The notes: generated by a model from the letters alone, not told the origin. A stretch of 33,962 bases of DNA from Methylacidiphilum caldifontis (GCA_945860255.1 CAMAQI010000004.1:1-33962); one strand, 5' to 3'; counted from the stretch's first letter, positions 22,780 to 31,811 are shown. Translations and numbers: made by a program.

Positions 22780-23643
22780 ATGAAACTCAATCATCCCAAC
22801 GCCTTTATTTATATTCCCTCTGGAGAGCCTGTCGCCACGGCACTCGCTCGGACGACCCATCTTTCGATTGGGGCCCATCCGGATGATCTTGAATTCATGT
22901 CCTTTCACGGGATCTCCGCCTGTTATGAAAGTTCCCATTCATTTTTTACCGGGGTTGTCGTGACCGATGGAGCCGGGAGCGTGAAGTCCGGTCCTTATAC
23001 CGGAATGAGCGCGACAGAGCTCATCAAAATCCGCGCCGAGGAACAAAAAAGAGCGGCCGGGATTGGAAAGTTTAATGCCTTGATCATGCTCCAATACGAA
23101 TCGTCTGATTTAAAATCGAGCGATCCGAGCGATCAACGTCCCTGGATTCAAGATCTCCTTTCCCTTTTGGCGTTGTCTCGGCCCAAGATCATTTACTCTC
23201 ATAATCCCTTTGATAAACATCCGACCCATCTGGCTGTGATTCTTCCTTTGATTCAGTTTCTTCAATCGCTTCCCCCCTCCCAAAAACCGGAAAAGCTTTA
23301 TGGCTGCGAAGTCTGGCGTGGGCTTGATTGGGTCTTGGAGGAGGATCGAATCTCGCTTCCCTTAAAAGAGCACGAAGCTCTTTCCGAATCCCTGAATCGT
23401 GTTTTTGTTTCGCAAATCGAGGCTGGAAAAAACTATGCTGAGGCGATCCGCGGACGACGCATTGCCAATGCCACTTTTACGAACCCTCATTCGACCGATC
23501 CTGCGCCACAACTTGAACTGGCACTCGATCTCACTTCGTTGATCCATCAAAAGCCGGATCAAATCCTCCCTCATTTGAAAACGATTCTCCATCGTTTCGA
23601 ATCGGAACTCTTAGGGAATATTCAGCAGCATCTCTCTTCGTAA
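22780..23643 (+). CDS. PIG-L/LmbE family deacetylase
   Basis: 287 residues. Zinc-site motifs: AHPDD (32-36) after the first strand, and the C-terminal ligand in HNPFDKHPTH (141-150). VVVTDGAGSVKSGPYTGMSATELIKIRAEEQKRAA is the usual second block. The family removes acetyl groups from N-acetylglucosaminyl substrates (lipid, thiol or sugar conjugates). The location in the nagB group suggests action on an N-acetylglucosamine derivative, making a free amine for the deaminase; this is inference. It starts 28 bases after the HEPN gene. There is no signal peptide, so it is cytoplasmic. Frame and motifs are intact. Confidence 0.87.
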   Translation: MKLNHPNAFIYIPSGEPVATALARTTHLSIGAHPDDLEFMSFHGISACYESSHSFFTGVVVTDGAGSVKSGPYTGMSATELIKIRAEEQKRAAGIGKFNALIMLQYESSDLKSSDPSDQRPWIQDLLSLLALSRPKIIYSHNPFDKHPTHLAVILPLIQFLQSLPPSQKPEKLYGCEVWRGLDWVLEEDRISLPLKEHEALSESLNRVFVSQIEAGKNYAEAIRGRRIANATFTNPHSTDPAPQLELALDLTSLIHQKPDQILPHLKTILHRFESELLGNIQQHLSS

Positions 23644-23692
23644 CTTCCGATGCTTTCGTAGCAGATGAAAATCGCTCGAAGAGATTTTAGAA

Positions 23693-23878
23693 TTTGCCGC
23701 AAAAGAACGCAGAGAACACAAAATAAAAGGCAAAAGATTTTAAACCACTCATTCACACTAATAAACACTCATGTAAAGACATTCAAAACAGGGGATTCAC
23801 CTGCAGAATGAACGAAAAACAGACCCTTTTTTAAGTAACATCTTCTTTTTTGCGATCTCTGCGTTCTATTGTGGCAAA
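23693..23878. repeat. MITE-like element with 31-bp imperfect inverted ends
   Basis: Ends 23693-23723 (TTTGCCGCAAAAGAACGCAG...) and 23848-23878 match in inverted orientation at 27 of 31 positions. Both carry the AACGCAGAGA core. The element has no coding capacity and fills most of the 239-bp gap between the convergent PIG-L and eda genes. Similar CGCAGAG repeats are known to be dispersed in many environmental genomes. Confidence 0.6.
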
Positions 23879-23882
23879 GCGA

Positions 23883-24530
23883 TTATTTTATTCGTGCGTT
23901 TGCGATATTTTTTGAAAAGATTTGAGCAAGCTCACTGAGTTTTTTCCAATCCTGATTTTGAAGGATCTCTTGACTTACAAGGGAGCTTCCAGCTCCTACC
24001 GCTTTGCATCCGGCACGAATGAAATCAGCGGCATTATGCTGATCGACCCCTCCGGTCGGAATCAGAGGAAGATGAGGAAGCGGGGCGAGAAGTCCTTTGA
24101 TGTATTTGATCCCTAAGGTTTCCGCAGGGAAAATCTTGATAAAATCGGAGCCCATTTCAAAGGCATTTTGCGCCTCGGTGGGGGAATAGGCCCCGGTACA
24201 AAGAGAGATTTTGTTTTGCTGACAGTAGGCAATGACCTGAGGACGAACCACGGGGGTGATGATATAGCAGGCCCCTGCATCCACCGATTGTTTGACTTGC
24301 TCTTCATTTAAAACACTTCCGATTCCGAGTAAAATTTTCCCCTGAAATTCCCGTGCAAGCTCTCCGAGAATTTGAAGCGCGCCTGGAGTGGTCAAGGTGA
24401 CTTCGATCGCCGTAATTCCATTTTCAATTAAAACTTCGGAGGCCTTCAGGAAATTTTCGGTAGAGTGAGATCGTAAGATCGCAATAACCCCTGATTGAAC
24501 AATTTTTTGATTAATTTCTGTCGTGGTCAT
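23883..24530 (-). CDS. eda: KDPG/KHG aldolase
   Basis: 215 residues from ATG 24530; the upstream GTG at 24602 would overlap kdgK by 23 bases and adds a non-conserved stretch. It cleaves 2-keto-3-deoxy-6-phosphogluconate to pyruvate and glyceraldehyde-3-phosphate. Seen: VIAILR near the start, Glu43 in AIEVTLTTPGAL, GIGSVL (69-74), the ITPVVRP loop, Lys132 in DFIKIFPAE as Schiff-base lysine, and GGVDQHNAADFIRAGCKAVGAGSSL phosphate-binding end. The length is normal. It is directly downstream of kdgK (49 bases), so the kinase makes its substrate; the pair is the lower half of uronate breakdown. Confidence 0.9.
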   Translation of the reverse strand: MTTTEINQKIVQSGVIAILRSHSTENFLKASEVLIENGITAIEVTLTTPGALQILGELAREFQGKILLGIGSVLNEEQVKQSVDAGACYIITPVVRPQVIAYCQQNKISLCTGAYSPTEAQNAFEMGSDFIKIFPAETLGIKYIKGLLAPLPHLPLIPTGGVDQHNAADFIRAGCKAVGAGSSLVSQEILQNQDWKKLSELAQIFSKNIANARIK

Positions 24531-24579
24531 AAGAATGGTACTTTTTAGATCGAATTTAAATTCATTTTTTAGCGATTGG

Positions 24580-25653
24580 TTATCGTCGAATCCTGCCGTC
24601 ACGATTCCCCTTCATCAGCGAAAGGACCTCCTCGTGAGAGAAGAAAAGAAAATCGCCGTGGACGTAGTGAGCTAAGGCACTCGCTGCGGTCGCGTAGTCC
24701 AAACGTTCTTGAAAGGTAAAAGGGAGCTGTGTCGCCCGAAGATAGCCGGCGGCAAAGGCATCCCCGACTCCGACTCGATCGATGATGCTCTCGATTTCAT
24801 AGGGAGCCGATTGACCGGCAACCAACGGAGAGAGGCAGGCTTGAGACTGAGAGGCATCGAATCCAAAGGCTCCCCAGCGATTATGGCTCGCCGATAAACT
24901 CTCTCGGAGCGTAATCAAGACTCTTTGAATCTTCGGGTATTTTTGAAGCAGAAGCTTCGTTCCAAGTTGCGCCGCCGCCTCTGTCGGATCGTTACAATCG
25001 GGGAGATTCAAGTTCACCACATCATTGAGTTGACCTAAATTCGTGAGCACTTCATCCGCCCTTTCTAAAAAGGGGATCATCGTTTGTTGCGCGAGCGTTT
25101 TGACCTCCACCCCTGGCTTCCATTGCCAGAGCTTACTGCGAAAATTAAGATCGAGAATTACCGGAATTCCTCGTTTCTTGGCCTCTTGAACCGCCTTCAA
25201 ACTGATCGCGGCAGCCTGCTCTGAAACAGCGGGGGAGATCGCAGAGATCATGAACGATTCGGCATTTTCAAAAATAGCATCCCAGGAATAGTCGGATTCA
25301 GCGGCGAGCGAAAAGGTACTTCCCGCCCGATCATAAAGCACCTGTCCGGCACGAAGCCCTGCTCCGTGCTCTAAATAGTAGGTCCCGAGGCGGCCACTAG
25401 GAGCCAGCGTAATGGAATCGGTATCGACCCCCCAACCGCGTAGAAAACGGACCGCCGACTGCCCTAAGTCATGAGCCGGAAGGACGGTACTCAAACGGGC
25501 TTTTCCGCCAAGAGCCGCAATTCCGACCGCCATATTGCATTCTGCTCCGGCAAAGGTCGAGTAAAGGGGTCCCGGAAAGGTTTGAGAAAACCGATAAGGG
25601 TTTGGAACCTCCAGACGCAAGAGCATTTCACCAAAAGTCACGATCATCCTCAT
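24580..25653 (-). CDS. kdgK: 2-keto-3-deoxygluconate kinase (PfkB family)
   Basis: 357 residues. PfkB-family sugar kinase: GEMLLRLEVP at the start, substrate loop FAGAECNMAVGIAALGGKA, LGTYYLEHGAGLRAGQVLYDR typical of KDG kinases, and the catalytic motif DRVGVGDAFAAGY at 292-304 with Asp298 as base. It phosphorylates KDG to KDPG with ATP. It is placed with eda (downstream) and an AraC regulator (upstream, same strand), opposite to a GH88-containing cluster, which supports KDG rather than another sugar. ATG 25653 or the next Met two codons later are equally possible. Generic PfkB substrates (fructose, ribose) cannot be excluded by sequence alone. Confidence 0.85.
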   Translation of the reverse strand: MRMIVTFGEMLLRLEVPNPYRFSQTFPGPLYSTFAGAECNMAVGIAALGGKARLSTVLPAHDLGQSAVRFLRGWGVDTDSITLAPSGRLGTYYLEHGAGLRAGQVLYDRAGSTFSLAAESDYSWDAIFENAESFMISAISPAVSEQAAAISLKAVQEAKKRGIPVILDLNFRSKLWQWKPGVEVKTLAQQTMIPFLERADEVLTNLGQLNDVVNLNLPDCNDPTEAAAQLGTKLLLQKYPKIQRVLITLRESLSASHNRWGAFGFDASQSQACLSPLVAGQSAPYEIESIIDRVGVGDAFAAGYLRATQLPFTFQERLDYATAASALAHYVHGDFLFFSHEEVLSLMKGNRDGRIRR

Positions 25654-25678
25654 GATCTAGCCGATGCGTAAAAAACAA

Positions 25679-25693
25679 TCAATCTTCGATTGA
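25679..25693. promoter_or_regulatory. Perfect inverted repeat before kdgK
   Basis: TCAATC-TTC-GATTGA lies 26 bases upstream of the kdgK start. It could be an operator or a small leader hairpin. No regulator can be assigned. The rest of the 142-bp gap between the araC-type gene and kdgK is A/T-rich without a clear promoter. Confidence 0.35.
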
Positions 25694-25795
25694 GCCTCAA
25701 ATTCACTCTGTCGAAAATTGAGTCTGCTTTGAAAGATTATTTATACAGGGAATTCATGGAGCTTTCCTTATGATCAAATTACATTTTCATGAAAT

Positions 25796-26611
25796 TTAAA
25801 AAAATTTACTCTTCCACTGCGTTGGACTCACTCCCGTTTGTCGTCGAAACCACCGTGCAAAATAGTTTTGATCCGGAAAACCGAGCCCCTCTGCGACCTC
25901 TCGAATCGATTTCTCCTTTTTGAGCTCCAGCATGCTTAATTTTAAGAACTCTTGTCCCTCTAATGCTCCGAAGGTCAACCCTGCATGCCGTTTCAATAGC
26001 CGATTAAAATAATCTTTCTGAAAACCGATGATTTTTGCGACCTCCCCTAATGTGTAATGACCAAATCCTTGGGATCGTATCAATTGACGCGTTCTTCTTA
26101 AAAACGAATGTTCGTTGTTTGCTGGTTTCGCTGGAGAGTTCGATTGGAAACAGAGCAGTTCATAAAGAATATCGAGCGCCAATGCAGGAAGCTTAATCCA
26201 CTCGTAGGAAAATTGCTGCTGCTGATGGCGTGAAAGCTCGGCAAGCAAAGATTTGACTCTTCTTAACTGATCGGCCGGAAGAGTCTGATTTTGAAGCAGG
26301 AGCGGCGATTTCTTGCTGATCTCAATATCGATAATCAAGCAAAGCGGTCGTCGCTTTCCTAACTCCCGAAATGAGTGCGAGGTATTCCGGGGAATATAAA
26401 AGAGGGTGCCCGAACGAATCGGATAGGTCTCTTCCTCAATCCGCTGATGACCTCCTCCTTCTAAATAGAGCAGCAATTGTGCATAATGATGAAGATGGGA
26501 TCTGAAAATCTTAGCCTCGGGAAGATGACGATGGATTCGAAGTTGATAGATCCGCGCCCCAGGAATCACAAGGCCCAGTTTTTGAATGATCAGGGGTCGT
26601 ATCGTTTTCAT
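25796..26611 (-). CDS. AraC-family transcriptional regulator with cupin sensor
   Basis: 271 residues. The N-terminal cupin part (HLHHYAQLLLYLEGGGHQRIEEETYPIRSGTLFYIPRN, 39-76) is a sugar-sensing domain of AraC type. The C-terminal ~90 residues hold two helix-turn-helix units: YTLGEVAKIIGFQKDYFNRLLKRH and SIREVAEGLGFPDQNYFARWFRRQTGVSPTQW, ending with the family signature. It probably senses a uronic acid intermediate and controls the divergent SDR-GH88 cluster and perhaps kdgK-eda; both flanks are catabolic. Direct CGATAA repeats in the intergenic region are candidate sites. Activator or repressor action cannot be decided. Confidence 0.88.
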   Translation of the reverse strand: MKTIRPLIIQKLGLVIPGARIYQLRIHRHLPEAKIFRSHLHHYAQLLLYLEGGGHQRIEEETYPIRSGTLFYIPRNTSHSFRELGKRRPLCLIIDIEISKKSPLLLQNQTLPADQLRRVKSLLAELSRHQQQQFSYEWIKLPALALDILYELLCFQSNSPAKPANNEHSFLRRTRQLIRSQGFGHYTLGEVAKIIGFQKDYFNRLLKRHAGLTFGALEGQEFLKLSMLELKKEKSIREVAEGLGFPDQNYFARWFRRQTGVSPTQWKSKFF

Positions 26612-26785
26612 CGGATTCTTACCTTAGGGCGCTATCCTCGGTTCTTTATTTTCCTTCAAACGGGAAGGAGGCAAAAAGAACCTTAACCGATAAACGGATC
26701 CCATCAACTTAAATAAGAGCGATAAATGTTTATAATAAGCGATAATAGGCTAACGCATCCCCCTTGTTTCTCTTATTGTTTTTAA
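26612..26785. promoter_or_regulatory. Divergent regulatory region with spaced CGATAA repeats
   Basis: CGATAA occurs at 26688-26693, 26720-26725 and 26740-26745. The last two sit in GCGATAA copies exactly 20 bp apart, about two helical turns, as expected for AraC-type half-sites. TATAAT at 26731-26736 between them is a good -10 for the plus-strand operon, with only a weak -35 (CTTAAA, 26708-26713). Site overlap with the -10 and start region could mean repression, or activation from the spacer. Confidence 0.5.
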
Positions 26786-27577
26786 ATGAATTCACCCGCA
26801 TCGGTACTTGTCACTGGTTCCAGTAGAGGTTTAGGAAAAGGGGTCGCGCTCCAATTGGCGACTGCCGGTTATTCGGTCGGAATCCATTACGGAAGCAACG
26901 TCGGAGCCGCACAACAAACCGCTGCTGAGTGCCAAGCTCTCGCTCTTTCACCAGAACAACGATTTCCCCTCTTCCAAGCGGATCTTTCAAAATCTCAAGA
27001 CCGATATACATTAATTCAATCGGCCTTCGATCAACTCGACGGACTTGATGCCCTGGTTAATAACGCCGGCATGGCCCCCAGAGTCCGAGCTGATTTGCTC
27101 GAGATGGGTGAAGAAAGTTACGAAGAATTAATGCAGGTTAATTTAAAGGGCCCCCTCTTTCTTTCTCAACAAGCCTCGAAACGATGGGTGGAGGAAAAAA
27201 AGCTCTCGAGACTCTCGACAGGCTTCAAACTCATTTTCGTCACCTCCATCTCCTCTTACACCGCCTCAGTGAACCGTGGAGAATATTGTATCTCAAAAGC
27301 CGGCCTCTCTATGGTCAGTCAACTTTTTGCCACTCGTCTTGCCGCTGAAGGGATCCAGGTCGTTGAAATTCGTCCTGGAATCATGCAGACCGATATGACC
27401 TCTGGAGTCAAAGAAAAATACGACAAACTGATTGAAGAAGGTCTCGTCCCTCAAAAAAGGTGGGGAAAACCGGAGGATATCGCTTTGGCGGTCAAAGCGA
27501 TTCTTCAAGGAGCCTTTCCTTTTTCAACAGGCGATGTTCTCAATGTCGATGGCGGCTTCCACCTTCAACGTCTTTAA
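26786..27577 (+). CDS. Short-chain dehydrogenase/reductase (SDR)
   Basis: 263 residues of classical SDR type. The cofactor motif TGSSRGLG is at 10-17, NNAG at 92-95, and the catalytic triad Ser154, Tyr167 and Lys171 (EYCISKAG) is complete. GDVLNVDGGFHLQRL is the usual end. It is likely cytoplasmic and NAD(P)-dependent. As first gene of the uronate-type cluster it could act as the ketouronate reductase (KduD or DEH-reductase role) that yields KDG for KdgK, but sequence alone also fits 3-oxoacyl-ACP reductase-like enzymes, the usual automatic name. No Shine-Dalgarno sequence is seen before the ATG. The next gene starts 29 bases later. Confidence 0.85.
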   Translation: MNSPASVLVTGSSRGLGKGVALQLATAGYSVGIHYGSNVGAAQQTAAECQALALSPEQRFPLFQADLSKSQDRYTLIQSAFDQLDGLDALVNNAGMAPRVRADLLEMGEESYEELMQVNLKGPLFLSQQASKRWVEEKKLSRLSTGFKLIFVTSISSYTASVNRGEYCISKAGLSMVSQLFATRLAAEGIQVVEIRPGIMQTDMTSGVKEKYDKLIEEGLVPQKRWGKPEDIALAVKAILQGAFPFSTGDVLNVDGGFHLQRL

Positions 27578-27606
27578 CCTCAAAAACCAATCCGAAAGAA
27601 GTTATT

Positions 27607-28983
27607 ATGATAAAAATCGATTCCCAATTATCTCTTCAAGATCTCAAACCCTCTTTAAATAATCTCTTTGAGGTCTCCGCTGGAAAAATTAAATCGCTCC
27701 ATAAACGTTGGAAAACCGAAGCGGGAGCCCCTGTTTTTACGGTCAACGGAAAATATACAGCGCGCGGATGGACGGAGTGGACTCAAGGATTTCAATTCGG
27801 CATGTCGATTCTCCAGTACGACATCACGGGTGAAAAATCATTTCTCGAAATGGGTCGCTCAGCGACGGTCGAAAAAATGGCCTCTCATGTGAGTCATTTC
27901 GGGGTTCATGATCACGGATTCAATAATATCAGTACCTACGGCAATCTTTTACGATTGATGAATGAGGGCCGAATTCCAGCGAACGAATGGGAACAAAATT
28001 TTTATGAAATCGCTCTGAAAGTCACCGGCGCAGTTCAAGCCGCTCGCTGGACTGATCTTCCGGACGATAAAGGCTATATCTACTCCTTTAACGGTCCCCA
28101 CTCCCTTTTTGCCGACACCGTACGCTCACTCCGTGCGCTCGCGGTAAGTCATCAATTAGGCCACTGTCTGATGGGGGAACGCGATCGCAAGATCTCTCTA
28201 TTAAAACGGATCATCCAACATGCGGAGACAACCTCGGCCTATAATGTTTTTTTCGGAGAAGGTCGTGATTCTTACGATTTGAAAGGTCGAGTCGCCCATG
28301 AATCAATCTTTAATTTGAATGATGGAAGTTTCCGCAGCCCGAATAGTCAACAAGGGTATTCCCCTTTTACAACATGGACCCGGGGGTTGGCCTGGATTCT
28401 TTGTGGCTACCCCGAACAACTTGAATTTTTATCGACTCTTTCTGAAGCCGATTTTAAACCGTTTGGAGGAAAGAAAAAAATCCTCGCTCAGTTTGAAAAG
28501 ACCGCTCTCGCAGTCGCCGATTTCTATCTCGAACAGACCCCGGTCTGCGGAATTCCTTATTGGGATACCGGCGCCCCAACGCTTCATCATATAGATCGTT
28601 ATCTCGATCGACCCGCTGACCCCTTCAACGCTTTTGAGCCTGTCGATAGTTCCGCAGCAGCGATCGCCGCTCAAGGACTTTATCGATTAGGACGATATCT
28701 CAAGCTGAACAAGAGAGCCGCTCTCGGCACCCGCTATACTCAAGCCGCTTTAACGATCTCCAAAACTCTTTTTTCAGAGCTCTATATCTCTCAAAATCCG
28801 AAACATGAAGGACTCCTTCTCCACTCCGTTTATCATCATCCCAATGGCTGGGATCAAATTCACAAGGGACAAAAAATCCCGAACAATGAGGCCTGTATGT
28901 GGGGTGATTATCATGCGATTGAACTCGCCACACTGTTGAAACGCGAACTCGAATCGAAACCGTATTATCAATTTTATCTCTAA
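27607..28983 (+). CDS. Glycoside hydrolase family 88-like unsaturated uronyl hydrolase
   Basis: 458 residues from ATG 27607; the frame is open further upstream inside the SDR gene but that part is not conserved. Features of the (alpha/alpha)6 barrel of GH88: WTEWTQGFQFG (56-65), HDHGFNN with Asp102 and FADTVRSL with Asp170 as the likely catalytic pair, SQQGYSPFTTWTRGLAWILCGY (247-268), and DSSAAAIAAQGLYRLGRYL. The enzyme removes unsaturated uronic acids, left by polysaccharide lyases, from oligosaccharide ends. No signal peptide is seen, so it acts in the cytoplasm on imported oligosaccharides. The product rearranges to a ketouronate that feeds toward KDG, matching kdgK-eda nearby. GH105 is a close alternative. 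Confidence 0.8.
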   Translation: MIKIDSQLSLQDLKPSLNNLFEVSAGKIKSLHKRWKTEAGAPVFTVNGKYTARGWTEWTQGFQFGMSILQYDITGEKSFLEMGRSATVEKMASHVSHFGVHDHGFNNISTYGNLLRLMNEGRIPANEWEQNFYEIALKVTGAVQAARWTDLPDDKGYIYSFNGPHSLFADTVRSLRALAVSHQLGHCLMGERDRKISLLKRIIQHAETTSAYNVFFGEGRDSYDLKGRVAHESIFNLNDGSFRSPNSQQGYSPFTTWTRGLAWILCGYPEQLEFLSTLSEADFKPFGGKKKILAQFEKTALAVADFYLEQTPVCGIPYWDTGAPTLHHIDRYLDRPADPFNAFEPVDSSAAAIAAQGLYRLGRYLKLNKRAALGTRYTQAALTISKTLFSELYISQNPKHEGLLLHSVYHHPNGWDQIHKGQKIPNNEACMWGDYHAIELATLLKRELESKPYYQFYL

Positions 28984-28989
28984 ATCTTT

Positions 28990-29820
28990 ATGTCTCAACC
29001 CCTGACTGATTTTGAAAAATGCTGTATCCATTCGATCACCCTTAAACGGTGGTCGATCGAGGAACAGATCGATCGCCTTGCCGCAGCGGGGGTCAAAGGG
29101 ATCACTCTCTGGCGTCAATCGGTCGAGGGCAAAAATTTCGCTGATCTTCGAGAGAGAATTCATAAAGCAGGATTGACTACCGTCTCCTACTGCCGTGGGG
29201 GGTTCTTCCCTGGGATTACCGGTGTGGATCGTCAAAAATCAATTGATGAGAATAAAAAAATCATCGATGAAGCGGCTGCTCTTGGAGCTCCATTGGTTGT
29301 TCTCGTTTGTGGAAGTCTACCGAACCAGAATCTCATCGATTCTCGAAAACAGATCATCGAAGGGATCGAGCAGCTCCTGCCCTACGCGGAAAAGTCTGGA
29401 GTTAAATTGGGAATCGAACCGTTACATCCGATGTATGCAGGCGATCGCTCGGCGATTAATACACTTGCTCAATCGAATGAGATTTGTGCTCTTTTAAATC
29501 ATCCCTTCCTTGGGGTCGCACTTGATGTATTCCATGTCTGGTGGGAACCGGGACTCGAAGCGCAGATTCAAGAATGCGCAAGACTCAAAGCCCTTTTCGC
29601 CTTTCATGTGTGCGATTGGAAAACGGAGATGAGCGATATGCTCAACGATCGCGGACTGATGGGCGAAGGTTGCATCCCGATTCGCCAAATTCGCGGATGG
29701 GTCGAGAAGGCTGGATTTAATGGATTTAACGAAGTGGAGATCTTCTCCAACCGCTATTGGAAAGAGGAACCTGACCTCTTTTTAGATTTGATTTTAAAAT
29801 CGTATCAACAACATACCTAA
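28990..29820 (+). CDS. TIM-barrel sugar phosphate isomerase/epimerase-like protein
   Basis: 276 residues of the AP-endonuclease-2/xylose isomerase-like superfamily (PF01261). Possible metal ligands: Glu in KLGIEPLH, Asp in GVALDVFHVWW, His in AFHVCDW and Glu in FNEVEIFS. Only six bases separate it from the GH88 stop, so it is in the same operon. Family members isomerise or epimerise keto sugars or dehydrate inosose; a role in handling the uronate product is plausible but not shown. The frame looks complete. ATG 28990 has no Shine-Dalgarno sequence. Confidence 0.8.
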   Translation: MSQPLTDFEKCCIHSITLKRWSIEEQIDRLAAAGVKGITLWRQSVEGKNFADLRERIHKAGLTTVSYCRGGFFPGITGVDRQKSIDENKKIIDEAAALGAPLVVLVCGSLPNQNLIDSRKQIIEGIEQLLPYAEKSGVKLGIEPLHPMYAGDRSAINTLAQSNEICALLNHPFLGVALDVFHVWWEPGLEAQIQECARLKALFAFHVCDWKTEMSDMLNDRGLMGEGCIPIRQIRGWVEKAGFNGFNEVEIFSNRYWKEEPDLFLDLILKSYQQHT

Positions 29821-29840
29821 ATAATAAAAAAGGAACCACA

Positions 29841-30989
29841 ATGCTCACACACCCTATTGGAATCATCATGAACGGCGTCACAGGACGCATGGGAACGAAT
29901 CAACATTTAATCCGCTCGATTCTTGCGATCCGCAAGCAAGGGGGAGTGAAACTCGCCAATGGTGATGTGATCATGCCTGACCCTATTTTAGTCGGTCGAA
30001 ATCTCGATAAACTTAAAGAGCTTGGTCAGAAAAATGGAGTCGAAAATATCAGTACCGATCTCGATGCCTGCCTTGCCGATCCTTACAATAAAATCTATTT
30101 TGACTCTCAAACCACCGACCGTCGTGCAGAAGGGGTTCGTAAAGCGATTGCAGCGAAAAAAGCTATTTACTGTGAAAAACCGGTCGCTGTCTCCACGGAA
30201 GAGGCGATCGCCCTCTATCATGAATGTACTGCCGCGGGAATTAAAAACGGCGTGGTTCAAGATAAACTTTGGCTCCCTGGACTCGTCAAATTAAAAGGTT
30301 TAATTGATTCCGGATTCTTTGGAGAAATTCTCTCCGTTCGCGGCGAATTCGGATATTGGGTTTTTGAAGGAGACCTTCAACTCGGTCAACGCCCCTCATG
30401 GAATTACCGAAAAGAGGATGGCGGCGGGATCATTGTCGATATGCTGTGCCACTGGCAATATGTGATTGGAAATCTCTTTGGAAATATCAAAGCCGTCTCC
30501 TGTCTCGGAGCGACTCATATTAAAAAACGTTGGGATGAACAAGGAAAACCGTACGCCTGTACCGCCGATGACTCCGCTTATGCGACATTCGAATTAGACA
30601 ATGGCGTGATCTGTCAATTTAACTCCTCTTGGACGGTCCGCGTCAACCGCGGAGAGCTATTTGAAATGCAGGTCGACGGAACCAAGGGCTCTGCAGTCGC
30701 GGGGCTTCGTAATTGTAAGATTCAATCCGCAGTTTGTACCCCTCGTCCGACCTGGAATCCGGATATTGAAAATCCCTTTAAGTTTGTCGAGCAATGGCAA
30801 GAGGTTCCCAATAATCAAATTTACGACAATGCCTTTAAAATCCAATGGGAGCTTTTCTTGAAGCACGTCGTCAATAATGAGCCGTTCCGTTGGAACCTCA
30901 TGGAAGGAGCAAAAGGTGTACAAATGGCTGATAAGGGGCTTGAATCGTGGGAAAAACGTCAATGGGTGACGATCGATCCATTAGCCTGA
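29841..30989 (+). CDS. Gfo/Idh/MocA family oxidoreductase
   Basis: 382 residues. The N-terminal Rossmann fold has a variant nucleotide loop (IIMNGVTGRMGTNQH, 8-22) in place of the usual GxGxxG; TGRMG is shared with a sub-group of the family. The EKP motif (112-114, YCEKPVAVST) marks the catalytic lysine region. The C-terminal alpha/beta domain has the usual DMLCHWQYVIG and DDSAYATFELDNGVICQFNSSW stretches. It is an NAD(P)-dependent sugar or sugar-acid dehydrogenase; the substrate is unknown. AAAAAGGAACCACA before ATG 29841 is one of the few good Shine-Dalgarno sequences here. It follows the first epimerase-like gene by 20 bases. Confidence 0.87.
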   Translation: MLTHPIGIIMNGVTGRMGTNQHLIRSILAIRKQGGVKLANGDVIMPDPILVGRNLDKLKELGQKNGVENISTDLDACLADPYNKIYFDSQTTDRRAEGVRKAIAAKKAIYCEKPVAVSTEEAIALYHECTAAGIKNGVVQDKLWLPGLVKLKGLIDSGFFGEILSVRGEFGYWVFEGDLQLGQRPSWNYRKEDGGGIIVDMLCHWQYVIGNLFGNIKAVSCLGATHIKKRWDEQGKPYACTADDSAYATFELDNGVICQFNSSWTVRVNRGELFEMQVDGTKGSAVAGLRNCKIQSAVCTPRPTWNPDIENPFKFVEQWQEVPNNQIYDNAFKIQWELFLKHVVNNEPFRWNLMEGAKGVQMADKGLESWEKRQWVTIDPLA

Positions 30990-31031
30990 CCGATCCTCCC
31001 TTCAGCGATTTTTTCTTAAAAAGATAATACG

Positions 31032-31811
31032 ATGAAATCGATTCATAAAGGGCTGGTCTCTGTTACTTTCCGTCAATTAAATCCTGTTCAAATCATCGAT
31101 CTCGCTGTCAAAAGCGGGATCGATGGAATTGAATGGGGGGCGGATGTTCATATCAAGCCCGGAGAATTCGATAAAGCCTCAACGGTTTTAGAATATTCAA
31201 ATTCTCAAGGGATCAAAGTACTCTCCTACGCCTCCTATTATAAATCAGGGTTCAGTGACCCTCAAGATTTTGATCTGGTTCTTCAGACCGCGGTCAAACT
31301 CCAAGCCCCACGAATCCGCGTCTGGGCAGGAAATAAAGACTCTTCCCTTTTTAGTGAACTCGACTACCAACAGATGGTCGATGATCTTCACCGCGTTTCC
31401 GCTCTCGCTCAATCTTTAGGAATTGAAGTCGGCATTGAATTCCATATCGCTACTTACACCGACACCTCTCTCTCCACCCAAAAACTATTTAAGAGCCTTT
31501 CAGGATCGGCTCTCTATTCTTATTGGCAACCGCCCCTCGGGGCTCCTCTCGAGGATAATCTTCAAACCATTCGGAGCCTGGGAAAAGCAATCCGAATGGT
31601 TCACTGCTTTTGTTGGACTCTCTCCAACGGAGCCCTTATCCGCCATCCCCTGAAAGAAGGCACAGATCTATGGATTGACTATTTAAATGAATTAATTCAA
31701 CACACCTCCATCGATACACTCTCCTTAGAATTTGTTCTCGATGATCTCGAAAAAAACTTTCTTGAGGATGCGCTCGTTTTAAATACAATGGTCTCTCATT
31801 CCCCTCGATAA
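31032..31811 (+). CDS. Second sugar isomerase/epimerase-like TIM-barrel protein
   Basis: 259 residues, again PF01261-like. Seen: GIDGIEWGADVH (34-45) with Glu, VGIEFHIATYTDT with Glu and His, MVHCFCW and SLEFVLDD with Glu near the end, the normal order of metal ligands. Similarity to the 28990 gene is only at fold level, so this is not a recent duplication. Relatives include hydroxypyruvate isomerase and sugar 3-epimerases. Placement in the operon (42 bases after the oxidoreductase) suggests a shared pathway. The precise reaction is unknown. Confidence 0.78.
   Translation: MKSIHKGLVSVTFRQLNPVQIIDLAVKSGIDGIEWGADVHIKPGEFDKASTVLEYSNSQGIKVLSYASYYKSGFSDPQDFDLVLQTAVKLQAPRIRVWAGNKDSSLFSELDYQQMVDDLHRVSALAQSLGIEVGIEFHIATYTDTSLSTQKLFKSLSGSALYSYWQPPLGAPLEDNLQTIRSLGKAIRMVHCFCWTLSNGALIRHPLKEGTDLWIDYLNELIQHTSIDTLSLEFVLDDLEKNFLEDALVLNTMVSHSPR

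Noticed and set aside
28990..31811. The two epimerase-like genes as a recent tandem duplication
   Set aside because: They share only fold-level motifs and differ in length and in sequence around the metal ligands.
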